Assembly (NCBI GenBank): GCA_022826805.1
Contig: JAJDUH010000054.1
Location: 1-42,538, forward strand
Direction of reading: 5' to 3'
Origin: Candidatus Poribacteria bacterium
GTDB taxonomy: Bacteria > Poribacteria > WGA-4E > WGA-3G
Length of the DNA stretch: 42,538 nucleotides
Shown here piece after piece: positions 9,324-17,408 of the stretch. The notes beneath the pieces are model-generated. The model was not told where the DNA came from and did no database searches. It was given only the letters and a program-made list of their open reading frames with translations. A program made the translations under genes and the position numbers. Position 1 is the stretch's first letter. Every line of letters starts with the position of its first letter.

Positions 9324-9326
9324 CAG

Positions 9327-10340
9327 ATGGAAGCTGCAGAACAGTTGATTCAACGGGTTTCACAAATACCGCAAGCCAACCTCGGTCATTTCCCAACCCC
9401 ACTTGAAGAATGCCCAAGGCTTTCCGAGGCACTCGGAGGTCCGCGTATCTTTATAAAACGCGAAGAATGTTCAGGCTTGGCATTTGGAGGCAATAAGGTA
9501 CGGCAGCTTACATTTACACTTGGTGATGCTATTGCACAAGGGGCTGATACAATTGTACACGGCGCAGCCTCCCAATCAAATCACTGCAGACAAGCCGCTG
9601 CGGCCTGTGGTAAGCTCGGACTCAACTGTTATCTACGCCTCGCCCGAGACCACAAAAGTATCCCACAAGGCAATCTATTGTTAGATAAATTAGCAGGCGT
9701 TGACGTCGAGATCGTTGATGTCCCATTCGGACCTGAGTTAGATGCTGTGAAGTACGAATTGGCGAAACAGCTCGAGACAGAAGGAATGACCCCTTATGTT
9801 GTCGCCGGTCCACGCTCAACTGCGCTTGCTGCAGTTGCCTTCGCATGGTGTATCGCTGAAATCGCGCAACAGCAACAACAGTTAGGGATTGATGCTGATT
9901 GGATTTATACCTCCTCTGTAGGAGGCACACAGGCAGGACTCATTCTCGGTACTAAAACGCTTGGATTAAAAATGAAGCCTTTCGGTAGCGCACCCATCCG
10001 CTGGGAAAACAAACATGAACGCCTGCGCAGCGCCGCAAACGATGCCGCGGATATCCTTGGACTCAACACACAAATTGTGGATGCAGACATTCAAAACACG
10101 GATGACTATATTGGGCGAGCTTACGGATACCTCACACCAGAATGTATTGCTGCGCTCAAACTTGTCGTCAAAACAGAGGGGATTTTCCTCGATCCTGTCT
10201 ATACTGCCAAGGCGATGGCGTGTCTCATCGACCATATTCAACAAGGCAGACTCGGACGTGACGACACCGTCATTTTCCTACACACCGGTGGCACGCCTGC
10301 ACTTTTTGCCTACCAAGAAGAATTAGTCGCCGATCTATAG
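9327..10340 (+). CDS. PLP-dependent D-cysteine desulfhydrase / ACC deaminase family enzyme
   Basis: This 337-residue cytosolic enzyme belongs to the fold-type II PLP family. The Schiff-base lysine is K57 in FGGNKVRQL, and QSNHCRQ (83-89) corresponds to the conserved QSN segment after the lysine. A glycine-rich HTGGTPALFAY near the C-terminus binds the cofactor phosphate. The family includes D-cysteine desulfhydrase (D-cysteine to pyruvate, sulfide and ammonia) and 1-aminocyclopropane-1-carboxylate deaminase; sequence reading alone cannot separate them. Length is normal. It begins four bases after the GrpE-like gene and is probably co-transcribed with it. Sulfide release could feed the Suf cluster further on, but that link is speculative. 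Confidence 0.85.
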   Translation: MEAAEQLIQRVSQIPQANLGHFPTPLEECPRLSEALGGPRIFIKREECSGLAFGGNKVRQLTFTLGDAIAQGADTIVHGAASQSNHCRQAAAACGKLGLNCYLRLARDHKSIPQGNLLLDKLAGVDVEIVDVPFGPELDAVKYELAKQLETEGMTPYVVAGPRSTALAAVAFAWCIAEIAQQQQQLGIDADWIYTSSVGGTQAGLILGTKTLGLKMKPFGSAPIRWENKHERLRSAANDAADILGLNTQIVDADIQNTDDYIGRAYGYLTPECIAALKLVVKTEGIFLDPVYTAKAMACLIDHIQQGRLGRDDTVIFLHTGGTPALFAYQEELVADL

Positions 10341-10559
10341 TTTCAACCTTCTCAATTGCAATTTCGTTTGTGCCAACATCCTCACCTTGCTGATCTTCTA
10401 CTGACCTTTTCTTTTATTCTTTTCTTTAATATGTTATCATTTCAAGCAATTGCATCGGTGGTTTTGTTTGCTTCTGAATCGTGATGTAAACACCACCTAA
10501 AATTGCAGTTCCTGATTCGATGAAACATCGTGAACTTAGCCAGAGAAAACTTCCCAAAT

Positions 10560-11474
10560 ATGTCCTATATACACCGTCTCCACGATAACTACTATATGCC
10601 TGGTGAAAGCCTAAAAAATCTGTTTGAAGTGTTAGTAATACAACCATTCAAACACAATCTACCTGCATTAGCGGAAGATGTTAAAACGAATAGAATATAC
10701 TACTGGGAAGATATAGCACGCATTCTGAGACAAGGACAGAGCAATTTCGATGAAACATCATTTGATAAACCATCTAATGAGTATTATTTTCCAAAAGACA
10801 AGGTGTCTATATACTGCGTCCATCACATGCCCAGGCATCTTTTTAGTTCTTATCATATTTTTACAAATTACCTCACTTCCATAAGCGAAAGCAGCAAAGT
10901 CGTATTCATTGATTTCGGTTGTGGTCCATTAACTTCAGGTATCGCGTTTCAAGCTTTGGCAGGACAGAGCGACATTACCTATTTAGGAATTGATAGCGCG
11001 CGAACGATGCTTGATAAGGCAGCGGTAATCAACAGGTATGGTCCCAACAAGTATAAAGATCCTTTCTTTGACAAATTTGCGTTAATTCACAACTACAATT
11101 ACGACTCTCTGCATAGATTATTGGACAAGGACATTGAAAAAGGTGATGGGACACAGATTATATTTAATTTTTGCTATTTTTTTTCAAGCCCGACATTAGA
11201 TACTGATAACTTATCCGATGTCCTCATTCAGATTATACAGGAATACGATCGGCATGAAGTGTGCTTAATATACCAAAATCCTGATCACCGATCATTATCT
11301 GGGTCCAAGCGTTTAAGATTGTATGATAAGTGGGAAAAGCTTAAAACGAATCTTTCGCGGTATAGAAAGCAAACAACCCAATCAGATGTTGAAACCTTTT
11401 CTTATTGTAGACTCATAAACGGTTTACTGCACAAAAATGCCAAAGTCTACTATGAGATACTTTGCTATCCGTAG
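10560..11474 (+). CDS. SAM-dependent methyltransferase, unknown target (copy A)
   Basis: The 304-residue product is a class I methyltransferase. Motif I is VVFIDFGCGPLTSG at residues 114-127, and the acidic end of strand 2 is YLGID (141-145). A distinctive upstream segment, MPRHLFSSYHIFTNYL, and a downstream IYQNPDH are shared with copy B. I chose the ATG at 10560 because MSYI aligns with the likely start of copy B; a 10-residue extension from 10530 is less likely. The substrate is unknown and no known methyltransferase family can be named beyond the fold. The gene appears more A+T-rich than its neighbours. It heads a group with copy B, a small coiled-coil gene and an AlkB-like gene. Confidence 0.75.
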   Translation: MSYIHRLHDNYYMPGESLKNLFEVLVIQPFKHNLPALAEDVKTNRIYYWEDIARILRQGQSNFDETSFDKPSNEYYFPKDKVSIYCVHHMPRHLFSSYHIFTNYLTSISESSKVVFIDFGCGPLTSGIAFQALAGQSDITYLGIDSARTMLDKAAVINRYGPNKYKDPFFDKFALIHNYNYDSLHRLLDKDIEKGDGTQIIFNFCYFFSSPTLDTDNLSDVLIQIIQEYDRHEVCLIYQNPDHRSLSGSKRLRLYDKWEKLKTNLSRYRKQTTQSDVETFSYCRLINGLLHKNAKVYYEILCYP

Positions 11475-11512
11475 ACTGACGCATTTTCGCGTACAAATAG
11501 CCTGAAATTGCC

Positions 11513-11541
11513 TTGACAAACAGGACAGTACTTGCTACCCT
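11513..11541 (+). promoter_or_regulatory. Candidate sigma70 promoter for the small coiled-coil gene
   Basis: A perfect TTGACA at 11513-11518 is followed by a 17-base spacer and TACCCT at 11536-11541, a weak -10. It lies directly upstream of the coiled-coil gene, which suggests that the second half of the methyltransferase island can be transcribed separately from copy A. Confidence 0.4.
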
Positions 11542-11565
11542 ATATGAAACATTGGCACACGTAAA

Positions 11566-11871
11566 ATGAATGATCAAGATTTTAAGGATATGGTAAAATC
11601 CTCGCTGGATCGGATAGAAAGACAGGCGAGCGAGAACAACGCTCGCTTGGAAAAACGCATAGATTTTTTGGAAAAACGTATAGATTCTATTGACACACAA
11701 ACTAAAGAACTCAAGGAAGATCAGATAACGTTGAAGATATCTCAAGCAAGAATTGAGCAAAAACTTGATGATTTTCTCGTTATCCGAGGGGAGTAGGGGA
11801 AAGTTATTGGAATTGTTGGTTCCCTCCTTATTGGTATTGCGGCATTCGTAAAATCGTTTTTTTTCAATTAG
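11566..11871 (+). pseudogene. Coiled-coil plus C-terminal membrane helix protein, interrupted by amber codon
   Basis: The frame from ATG 11566 encodes 76 residues of almost continuous coiled coil (repeats of RLEKRIDFLEKRID and a Q/E-rich end), stopping at TAG 11794-11796. The same frame continues for 24 codons to the TAG at 11869-11871, reading VIGIVGSLLIGIAAFV then KSFFFN. That is a textbook membrane helix with a basic flank. Coiled coil plus tail anchor is a common small-protein design (XhlA-like), so the intact form was probably about 101 residues. Either the gene has suffered one nonsense mutation, or the amber codon is sometimes read through. Function is unknown. Confidence 0.6.
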
Positions 11872-11896
11872 ATCATTGAGATTCAGAGGGGCAAAC

Positions 11897-12823
11897 TTGT
11901 CTTACATACTCTCCTTCGAGAACGACTACTATAGACCCAGTGAAAATCTGCGTCGTCTATTTAAAGATCAAGTAATTCGTCCATTTGAAACGCACCCACG
12001 GACTCAACCATGGATAGACCACGTTATAAATAAAAACCACACATACCATAGAGAGAAAATTCTGGAACATGGGCGGACCAATTTTGATAAACCTTTTAGA
12101 GGGCTTACTCCAGAAAATAAGGTGTTGCTCTATTGCCTCTATTATATGCCAATGCATCTTTTTAGTTCTTATTACATTTTCACGAGATACCTCGCCCCCA
12201 TGAACGATAAAGTTGTATTCATCGACTTTGGTTGCGGTCCCTTAACTTCAGGTATTGCGTTTTGGGCAGCTTTTGCAGGACAGTCCGATGCCACTTATAT
12301 AGGTATTGATAAGTCTGAGGCAATGCTTAATGTAGCACTGCGGATGAATGAGAGTTCCAGCGGAAGTGGTGCCCCTTTTTATCACGATTTTCATAGGGGG
12401 CGGGACTACAATGGGTTGCCTGAGTTTTTATCCACTGAAATTAGATTGGATAATCCTGCTAACACGTTGATTATATTTAATCTTTCCTATTTTCTCGCAA
12501 GTAAAACATTGAATGTAGAAAATTTATCTGACTGCTTGACACAGATCGTGGCGAAATACAGTCAACATAGAATGTGCATGATTTATCAGAATCCCAAGTC
12601 TCCGGACTTGCCTCACAATTGGCGTACTCTCAAAGGAAAACTTTCAACGTTTAAAAGTCAAGTAACCCAATCAGATGAATCAGATGAGAAATTTAGTTGT
12701 GATTGGCTCAGGTTACAAAATGGGCGATTGATCTGGAGCAGAACCAAGAGGCCTATTGATGTATGCTTTGATATACTTTCTAACGAGTCATCTTTTTCAA
12801 CATTCCATTTTAGGCTCCCCTAA
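11897..12823 (+). CDS. SAM-dependent methyltransferase, unknown target (copy B)
   Basis: This 308-residue paralog of copy A has motif I VVFIDFGCGPLTSG at about 106-119, then AGQSDATYIGID. It also shares MPMHLFSSYYIFTRYL and a C-terminal MIYQNPK segment. Similarity to copy A runs the whole length and is visible in DNA around motif I, so a tandem duplication is likely. I prefer the TTG at 11897: AGAGGGG sits just upstream and the protein then begins MSYI like copy A. An ATG at 11876 is the alternative. The gene ends 21 bases before the AlkB-like gene, so the two probably share a transcript. The substrate is unknown; RNA, protein and small molecules are all possible. Confidence 0.75.
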   Translation: MSYILSFENDYYRPSENLRRLFKDQVIRPFETHPRTQPWIDHVINKNHTYHREKILEHGRTNFDKPFRGLTPENKVLLYCLYYMPMHLFSSYYIFTRYLAPMNDKVVFIDFGCGPLTSGIAFWAAFAGQSDATYIGIDKSEAMLNVALRMNESSSGSGAPFYHDFHRGRDYNGLPEFLSTEIRLDNPANTLIIFNLSYFLASKTLNVENLSDCLTQIVAKYSQHRMCMIYQNPKSPDLPHNWRTLKGKLSTFKSQVTQSDESDEKFSCDWLRLQNGRLIWSRTKRPIDVCFDILSNESSFSTFHFRLP

Positions 12824-12844
12824 TTGCTCAGGGAGATTTGATCT

Positions 12845-13525
12845 ATGGGACAACAATTAGAACAACAAAAATTTGACTTCACTTTTGCATCGCAAGAGCA
12901 ATCTGTTGAGCAAAAAGCACTCTCAAAAAATCAAGAAGCACTTGCAACAATATGTGGACTTCAGTATATTGAAAACTATATTGATGAACACCAACATGAT
13001 TGGTCTTTGGCAGAGATTGACAAGCATCCGTGGCTTGATGATTTAAAGCGGCGCGTCCAGCATCACGGTTTTAAGTACGATTACAGAGCGCGGAAGGTGA
13101 ACTACGACATGCGTATCGGGGCTCTGCCAAACTGGTTGCAAAAACTGAGCGAAAAATTATATAAAGACGAACATACATCAGAAATCGCAGATCAGGTCAT
13201 CATCAACGAATACCTACCCGGACAAGGCATCGCAAGTCACATTGATTGCGAACCGTGTTTTGAAGGGACGATTGTTTCTCTGAGTTTAGGGTCAGGCTGT
13301 GTCATGAATTTCACGAATAAGTTCGACAAAACGAAAAAGATCCCAGTGTGGCTTGCACCACGAAGTCTTGTCGTTTTGAGTGGTGCGGCGCGATATGAAT
13401 GGTTACACGGGATTTCTGCCAGAAAATCAGATGAGTGGGATGGTCAAAGGCATGAGCGGGGGCGCCGGGTATCGCTCACGTTTAGAAAAGTAATTATAAA
13501 AAACGAAAAAACGCCGGAAAAATAA
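12845..13525 (+). CDS. AlkB-like 2-oxoglutarate/Fe(II) dioxygenase
   Basis: The 226-residue product has the AlkB fold signature. H132-I-D134 and H188 (in EWLHGI) are the iron ligands, and R208 and R214 in RGRRVSLTFR are the 2-oxoglutarate and substrate-side arginines. NEYLPGQGIASH precedes the HxD, as in many AlkB homologues. Such enzymes oxidatively demethylate alkylated nucleic acids or, in some branches, proteins. An extra N-terminal 35 residues, rich in Q/E, are not part of the core. A GGGAG site precedes the ATG. It follows copy B of the methyltransferases by 21 bp, so a paired methylation/demethylation role is possible but unproven. A stand-alone repair function is the conservative alternative. 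Confidence 0.85.
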   Translation: MGQQLEQQKFDFTFASQEQSVEQKALSKNQEALATICGLQYIENYIDEHQHDWSLAEIDKHPWLDDLKRRVQHHGFKYDYRARKVNYDMRIGALPNWLQKLSEKLYKDEHTSEIADQVIINEYLPGQGIASHIDCEPCFEGTIVSLSLGSGCVMNFTNKFDKTKKIPVWLAPRSLVVLSGAARYEWLHGISARKSDEWDGQRHERGRRVSLTFRKVIIKNEKTPEK

Positions 13526-13549
13526 AAAAGCGCGGTCAAGAGACCACGC
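13524..13549 (-). terminator. Rho-independent terminator for the minus-strand gene
   Basis: GCGCGGTC (13530-13537) and GACCACGC (13542-13549) form an 8-position stem with one mismatch and an AAGA loop. Read on the minus strand, the hairpin is followed by a T-run (complement of 13524-13529 and beyond). It lies between convergent genes, overlaps the stop codon of the AlkB-like gene, and serves the CBM-like gene. Confidence 0.65.
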
Positions 13550-13571
13550 CTTATCATATCAACAAACCGTA

Positions 13572-14237
13572 TTAGAACCGATCCGCCTTAATCTCACCCC
13601 ACCGTGTCGCCAACTTTTCCTTGGCATCAACAGGAAACGGTGTGTCCCGATTCAGATCGTCTTCTGGATCGCCTTCAAAATAACGGAAATTGTCAATCCA
13701 GAAATCGGTATCGGATTGTGCAATCGCTAATCCTACCCACATATCTCTTTCAACATCATGAGTTGCATTGAAGGTGATGTGGTACTCCTCCCATTCCTGA
13801 CCCAACAAGTTGATAACGCCCCCTTGATAAAAGGTCCATGGAGCATGTTGCATCTGCACACTCAGGGACACTTGACGAGGTTTTTCGGCGCGTGCCCAAA
13901 AAATCACTGTGTACGTCTCGCCTGCCTTCATTGACATATCTTTTTGTCTAACCTTCGCGTGCCAGTCGGTGCCAGTTGCTTTGTGTCCAATGACTTTGAG
14001 GGACTGTCTTCCGTGTTGTGGATTTTTCTTGTCGATCTCCATCGTATAGAGGCCGCCCCTGCCACAACACGCACCGTCCTCTAAACCCCAAGCGGCTTGA
14101 TCCTCCTCAAAACTGTGGTTTTCAATGAGGAGTTCACCTTTCTTCCATTTTCCCCACTCCGGTAGGGTGCCAGCGAAAGCACTTATACTTATAAGCAGCG
14201 TGAGTAGAATCACGCCTACAACAATAGATTTATCCAT
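13572..14237 (-). CDS. Secreted carbohydrate-binding (CBM4/9-like) domain protein
   Basis: The 221-residue exported protein starts with a signal peptide (IVVGVILLTLLISISAFA, cleavage near residue 23). A single jelly-roll domain of the CenC/CBM_4_9 type follows: the entry NHSFEEDQAAWGLEDG, the central SLKVIGHKATG, AGETYTVIFWARAE and the closing FWIDNFRYFEGD. No catalytic domain is attached, so it probably binds glycans outside the cell or forms part of an assembly. The last residues, LATRWGEIK, resemble the tail of the remnant ending at 39716 (TWGKLK). An AAGGA site precedes the ATG and a terminator follows. The ligand is unknown. Confidence 0.7.
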   Translation of the reverse strand: MDKSIVVGVILLTLLISISAFAGTLPEWGKWKKGELLIENHSFEEDQAAWGLEDGACCGRGGLYTMEIDKKNPQHGRQSLKVIGHKATGTDWHAKVRQKDMSMKAGETYTVIFWARAEKPRQVSLSVQMQHAPWTFYQGGVINLLGQEWEEYHITFNATHDVERDMWVGLAIAQSDTDFWIDNFRYFEGDPEDDLNRDTPFPVDAKEKLATRWGEIKADRF

Positions 14238-14265
14238 ACAAATTTTTCCTTAGTTATTAGAAATT

Positions 14266-14298
14266 GTAGGGTAGCCAGGTATCTTGGCTCAACCCTAC
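14266..14298. repeat. GTAGGG-type imperfect hairpin repeat
   Basis: GTAGGGT at the left and ACCCTAC at the right, with partly complementary GCCA/TGGC between them, form an imperfect palindrome in the gap between two minus-strand genes. Comparable hairpins occur at 18838-18870 and 38891-38919. Confidence 0.5.
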
Positions 14299-14314
14299 CG
14301 GTAATGATCTCAGT

Positions 14315-14677
14315 TTAACTCCGCATAAGAGATTCTACTTCAGGAAGTACTTGCACAACCGCTGTTTGGTCAACTCGATCAGCGACGCCGCCATAACCTG
14401 CCGTGCGAATCATCTCTACGAGGTTTTGTCCCAACTGTTCAATCGTCCACGCGACTGAGTCTGGCACACTCGCTTTATCGAGAGACCGTTGATCGTTCTT
14501 TCCAGAAGGGTCGTAGTGATAATGTGGATCTTTGCGAAAGCAATCGAAACGGAGCAGTTGAATATTTTCACCACTCGCCTCGCCGTAAACACGGACAGAG
14601 GGACCACCATCTGATCCGAAATTGCGCTGATCTACATGGAGTTCAACTCCGCCGACATCAAACACTTTTTCAGCCAT
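14315..14677 (-). CDS. Small conserved-looking hypothetical protein
   Basis: The 120-residue product has no signal peptide or membrane helix and I do not recognise its family. It begins with beta-rich segments (VFDVGGVELHVDQRNF, GGPSVRVYGE), contains a histidine-rich DPHYHYDPSG at about residues 50-59, and ends in a helical half. The HYHYD segment could bind metal, but that is a guess. The start is well supported by AGGAGA eight bases before the ATG. It is upstream of the CBM-like gene on the same strand, separated by a hairpin repeat, so co-transcription is possible. Confidence 0.65.
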   Translation of the reverse strand: MAEKVFDVGGVELHVDQRNFGSDGGPSVRVYGEASGENIQLLRFDCFRKDPHYHYDPSGKNDQRSLDKASVPDSVAWTIEQLGQNLVEMIRTAGYGGVADRVDQTAVVQVLPEVESLMRS

Positions 14678-14772
14678 GAGTTTTCTCCTACTTTTAGAGA
14701 TTTGTGCAATTATATCTTAATACAACAATTACGTCAACAACTTAACGTGATGGAAGTTTGTAAGGTTAGGGC

Positions 14773-14801
14773 TTTACTTCGCCCACCGATCATCGTATAA
14801 T
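14773..14801 (+). promoter_or_regulatory. Candidate promoter for the membrane-anchored protein
   Basis: TTTACT at 14773-14778, a 17-base spacer and a perfect TATAAT at 14796-14801 precede the gene at 14851. The -10 is strong and the -35 weak. Confidence 0.5.
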
Positions 14802-14850
14802 ACAGGAGATAATTATTCTTTTCAGAAAAATATATCCAAAGGAGAATTCA

Positions 14851-15324
14851 ATGAAGTTTAAATTGCGTGAAAAATTGAAATATATGTTTTTAGGTGGATT
14901 GCTGACCCTCGCTGGTTTTATGTTTGGTAAAATCACCAATAATACGAACGCACAATTTGGATATGAAACGATCGATAAATTGACCGTCCGAGAGTTAATC
15001 GTGCGTAAGGATATAAGGGTAATGAGTGATAGTATGGATCCTCGAGTTCATATCTCTTGGGACAGAAGTGGTGGACGCGTGATAACTTATGGACCAAAGG
15101 GGATGGGCGCCGCTTCTATTTTGGTTGCGGAGGGTAGTGGCGTTGTGACAACTCAGGGGTCAAAGGAAAAAACTGGTGCTTCTCTCATGGTTAATGAGGG
15201 AGGCGGGGTTCTATCGCTTTTTGCGCCCGATGGAAAAGCTAAGATTGTTTTAGGTATATCTGAAGGTGACGGTGTTGCTTACTTAGTCAATAAATTTGAT
15301 GAAGCGCGTGTATTGAAACCTTAG
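14851..15324 (+). CDS. Membrane-anchored beta-repeat protein, function unknown
   Basis: This 157-residue protein has one N-terminal hydrophobic helix (YMFLGGLLTLAGFMFG, residues 11-26) preceded by lysines, either a signal anchor or an uncleaved signal peptide. The remainder is a beta-rich series of short, similar segments: DKLTVRELIVRKD, HISWDRSGGRVITYGPKG, ILVAEGSGVVTT, LMVNEGGGVLSLFAPDG. The G-rich repeats suggest a small beta-solenoid or barrel-like extracytoplasmic domain. I know of no function. The ATG has a GGAG site and a TATAAT promoter lies upstream. It appears to be a single-gene unit between convergent and co-oriented neighbours. Confidence 0.7.
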   Translation: MKFKLREKLKYMFLGGLLTLAGFMFGKITNNTNAQFGYETIDKLTVRELIVRKDIRVMSDSMDPRVHISWDRSGGRVITYGPKGMGAASILVAEGSGVVTTQGSKEKTGASLMVNEGGGVLSLFAPDGKAKIVLGISEGDGVAYLVNKFDEARVLKP

Positions 15325-15454
15325 TTAATGAGGTCTTTAACCCCGAGGCGAACAGAAAATATTACAACCTCTACCAGAAATAATCACCAGGGATGCGTTT
15401 GCAATTCCTTCTCGTTCTAAACAATCTTTTTTAAAGCATTTACTATAAAAAAAC

Positions 15455-15483
15455 TTGCAAAAGGAATGCAGATATGATATACT
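15455..15483 (+). promoter_or_regulatory. Sigma70-like promoter for moaA
   Basis: TTGCAA at 15455-15460, exactly 17 bases, then TATACT at 15478-15483. Transcription would begin near 15490, which favours the downstream moaA start at 15520 over the ATG at 15502. Confidence 0.55.
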
Positions 15484-15519
15484 ATTAACAGAAATTAAAT
15501 AATGCCTGTCGGAATCAAA

Positions 15520-16515
15520 ATGACACAACAGATGCTCGACCGCTTTGGGCGGATCCATACGAATCTTAGGATTTCGGTTACTGATGTCTGCAATTTTCGG
15601 TGTATCTATTGTATGCCGGAAGATATGACTTTCATGCCAGACGCAGCACTGATGACCTTTGACGAGATTGTGCATCTGGCGCGCATCTTTGTTGGATTGG
15701 GTGTTAACAAAGTCCGCATTACCGGTGGTGAGCCGCTTGTTCGTCCCGGCGTGCCTACACTCATAGAACGACTCGCGCAGTTAGAGGGACTGAAAGACAT
15801 TAGCTTGACAACCAATGGTATCGGTCTCATTAACCAAGCACAAGCACTTTACGATGCTGGGTTACGTCGTATTAACGTCAGCTTAGACACACTCAATGAA
15901 GAGAAGTTTGAGCAGATGACGCGTCGGAAGGTACTCTCACGCGTGCTTAAAGGGCTTAAAACGGCACACGAATGCGGTTTCAATCCGATTAAAGTCAACG
16001 CTGTTGCGATGCGCGGCTTTACCGATGACGAAATCGTCGATTTAGCAACCTTTGCGCGTCAAAATGATTATCAACTCCGATTCATCGAATTTATGCCACT
16101 GGATGCCGATGATGTTTGGGGACGTAACATGTACATCCCTGGAAAAGAAATTATCGAAAAAATTAATGCCGTCTATCCACTGACCCAGGTAACCCTAAAT
16201 AGCGAGGCAAAAAGTGACACAGCCAAACGTTATCGTTTCTCGGACAACGGCAACGAGGTGGGCGTGATCCCCTCCGTGAGCGATCCGTTTTGCGCAAATT
16301 GTAACCGGGTCCGTCTCACTGCCGATGGCAAATTCCGGACGTGTCTTTTCTCGCTAACGGAAACTGACCTGCTTACACCCCTGCGAGAAGGTGCGTCAGA
16401 TGAAACAATTATCGAGTTAATTCTGGATGCCGTCGCACAGAAAGAAGCAGGGCATAAAATTAATGCCGCAGACTTTATTAAACCAGAACGAAACATGTCA
16501 AGGATCGGTGGATAG
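15520..16515 (+). CDS. moaA: GTP 3',8-cyclase MoaA
   Basis: This radical-SAM enzyme catalyses the first step of molybdopterin synthesis, converting GTP to 3',8-cyclo-GTP. The N-terminal cluster ligands are C24, C28 and C31 in CNFRCIYC. The SAM GGE motif is in ITGGEPLVRPG. The C-terminal second 4Fe-4S site is CANCNRVRLTADGKFRTC, and the protein ends in the functionally important Gly-Gly. About 331 residues is the normal length. ATG 15502 would add six residues, but 15520 has a GGA site and suits the promoter. The enzyme needs two Fe-S clusters, so its position directly before the Suf cluster is sensible. Only this and the MoaD-like gene of the pathway are in the window. Confidence 0.95.
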   Translation: MTQQMLDRFGRIHTNLRISVTDVCNFRCIYCMPEDMTFMPDAALMTFDEIVHLARIFVGLGVNKVRITGGEPLVRPGVPTLIERLAQLEGLKDISLTTNGIGLINQAQALYDAGLRRINVSLDTLNEEKFEQMTRRKVLSRVLKGLKTAHECGFNPIKVNAVAMRGFTDDEIVDLATFARQNDYQLRFIEFMPLDADDVWGRNMYIPGKEIIEKINAVYPLTQVTLNSEAKSDTAKRYRFSDNGNEVGVIPSVSDPFCANCNRVRLTADGKFRTCLFSLTETDLLTPLREGASDETIIELILDAVAQKEAGHKINAADFIKPERNMSRIGG

Positions 16516-16621
16516 CAACACGCGAGCACTAAAAAATAACAAGGTGGTCGAGATACGGATATACGAAAAAAGGGTGCGATTGGAACCACACCTAATTAAT
16601 CTAAGGAGTTAAAACCAACGG

Positions 16622-17407
16622 ATGAGCAAAGACTTGGTGATTAAAGACCTGCACATCAGTGTGCAAGGGAAACCAATTATTAAAGGACTAAATTTAGCTG
16701 TAAAACAGGGTGAGATCCATGCCCTTATGGGTCCAAATGGATCTGGTAAAAGCACCCTCGCCAACGGCTTGATGGGACACCCACTCTATGACATTGATTC
16801 AGGAGAAGTCATCTTTAGCGGTGTCGATGTCCTGGACCTGGAACCAAACGAACGCGCCAAACTCGGACTTTTCCTCGCTTTTCAGTATCCAACGGCGATT
16901 CCGGGGGTTAGTTTGGCGAATTTTCTACGACTCGCTGTGAGTGCTGTCCGTGGGAAATCGGGAAATGGTTCTGGAGACGACCAACTCATTCCGATGCGCG
17001 AATTCCGTCGTGAACTTCGTAATAAAATGAAACAACTCGGCGTCGACGACTCATTCGCCAGACGATACCTCAATGACGGTTTCTCCGGTGGCGAAAAAAA
17101 ACGCGCGGAAATCCTGCAACTTGCAATGCTTGAACCGAAAATCGCTATCCTCGACGAAACCGATTCTGGACTCGACATTGATGCTGTCCGAATCGTCGGC
17201 GAAAGCGTCAGTAGACTGGTTGGACCGGAGCTGGGTGTGCTGATTATCACCCACTATCCACGGTTGCTGGACTACATCCGTCCACAGTTTGTGCATATAT
17301 TGCTTGATGGCAGAATTGTTGAATCTGGCGGCTGGGAACTCACACAGATGCTGGAAACAGAGGGCTACGATCCAATCCGAGAAAAACATGGGATCAAGGA
17401 GGAATGA
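16622..17407 (+). CDS. sufC: Fe-S cluster assembly ATPase SufC
   Basis: This 261-residue ABC-type ATPase energises the SufBCD scaffold. Walker A is G37-P-N-G-S-G-K-S-T45, the signature is FSGGEKKRAE and Walker B is IAILDETDSGLD. The ETDSGLD form is characteristic of SufC and separates it from transporter ATPases. A GGAG lies rather far (about 15 bases) upstream of the ATG. It leads the cluster and ends one base before the sufB ATG, so translation is coupled. No IscR- or SufR-like operator was recognisable in the 106-bp gap after moaA. Confidence 0.97.
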   Translation: MSKDLVIKDLHISVQGKPIIKGLNLAVKQGEIHALMGPNGSGKSTLANGLMGHPLYDIDSGEVIFSGVDVLDLEPNERAKLGLFLAFQYPTAIPGVSLANFLRLAVSAVRGKSGNGSGDDQLIPMREFRRELRNKMKQLGVDDSFARRYLNDGFSGGEKKRAEILQLAMLEPKIAILDETDSGLDIDAVRIVGESVSRLVGPELGVLIITHYPRLLDYIRPQFVHILLDGRIVESGGWELTQMLETEGYDPIREKHGIKEE

Positions 17408-17408
17408 A

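Noticed and set aside
15325..15519. Molybdenum-cofactor riboswitch before moaA
   Set aside because: The predicted transcript start is only about 30 bases before the gene, leaving no room for an aptamer.
17289..17408. A 40-residue N-terminal extension of SufB
   Set aside because: It lies inside sufC in another frame, and the ATG at 17409 has a GGAGG site and begins the usual SufB N-terminus.
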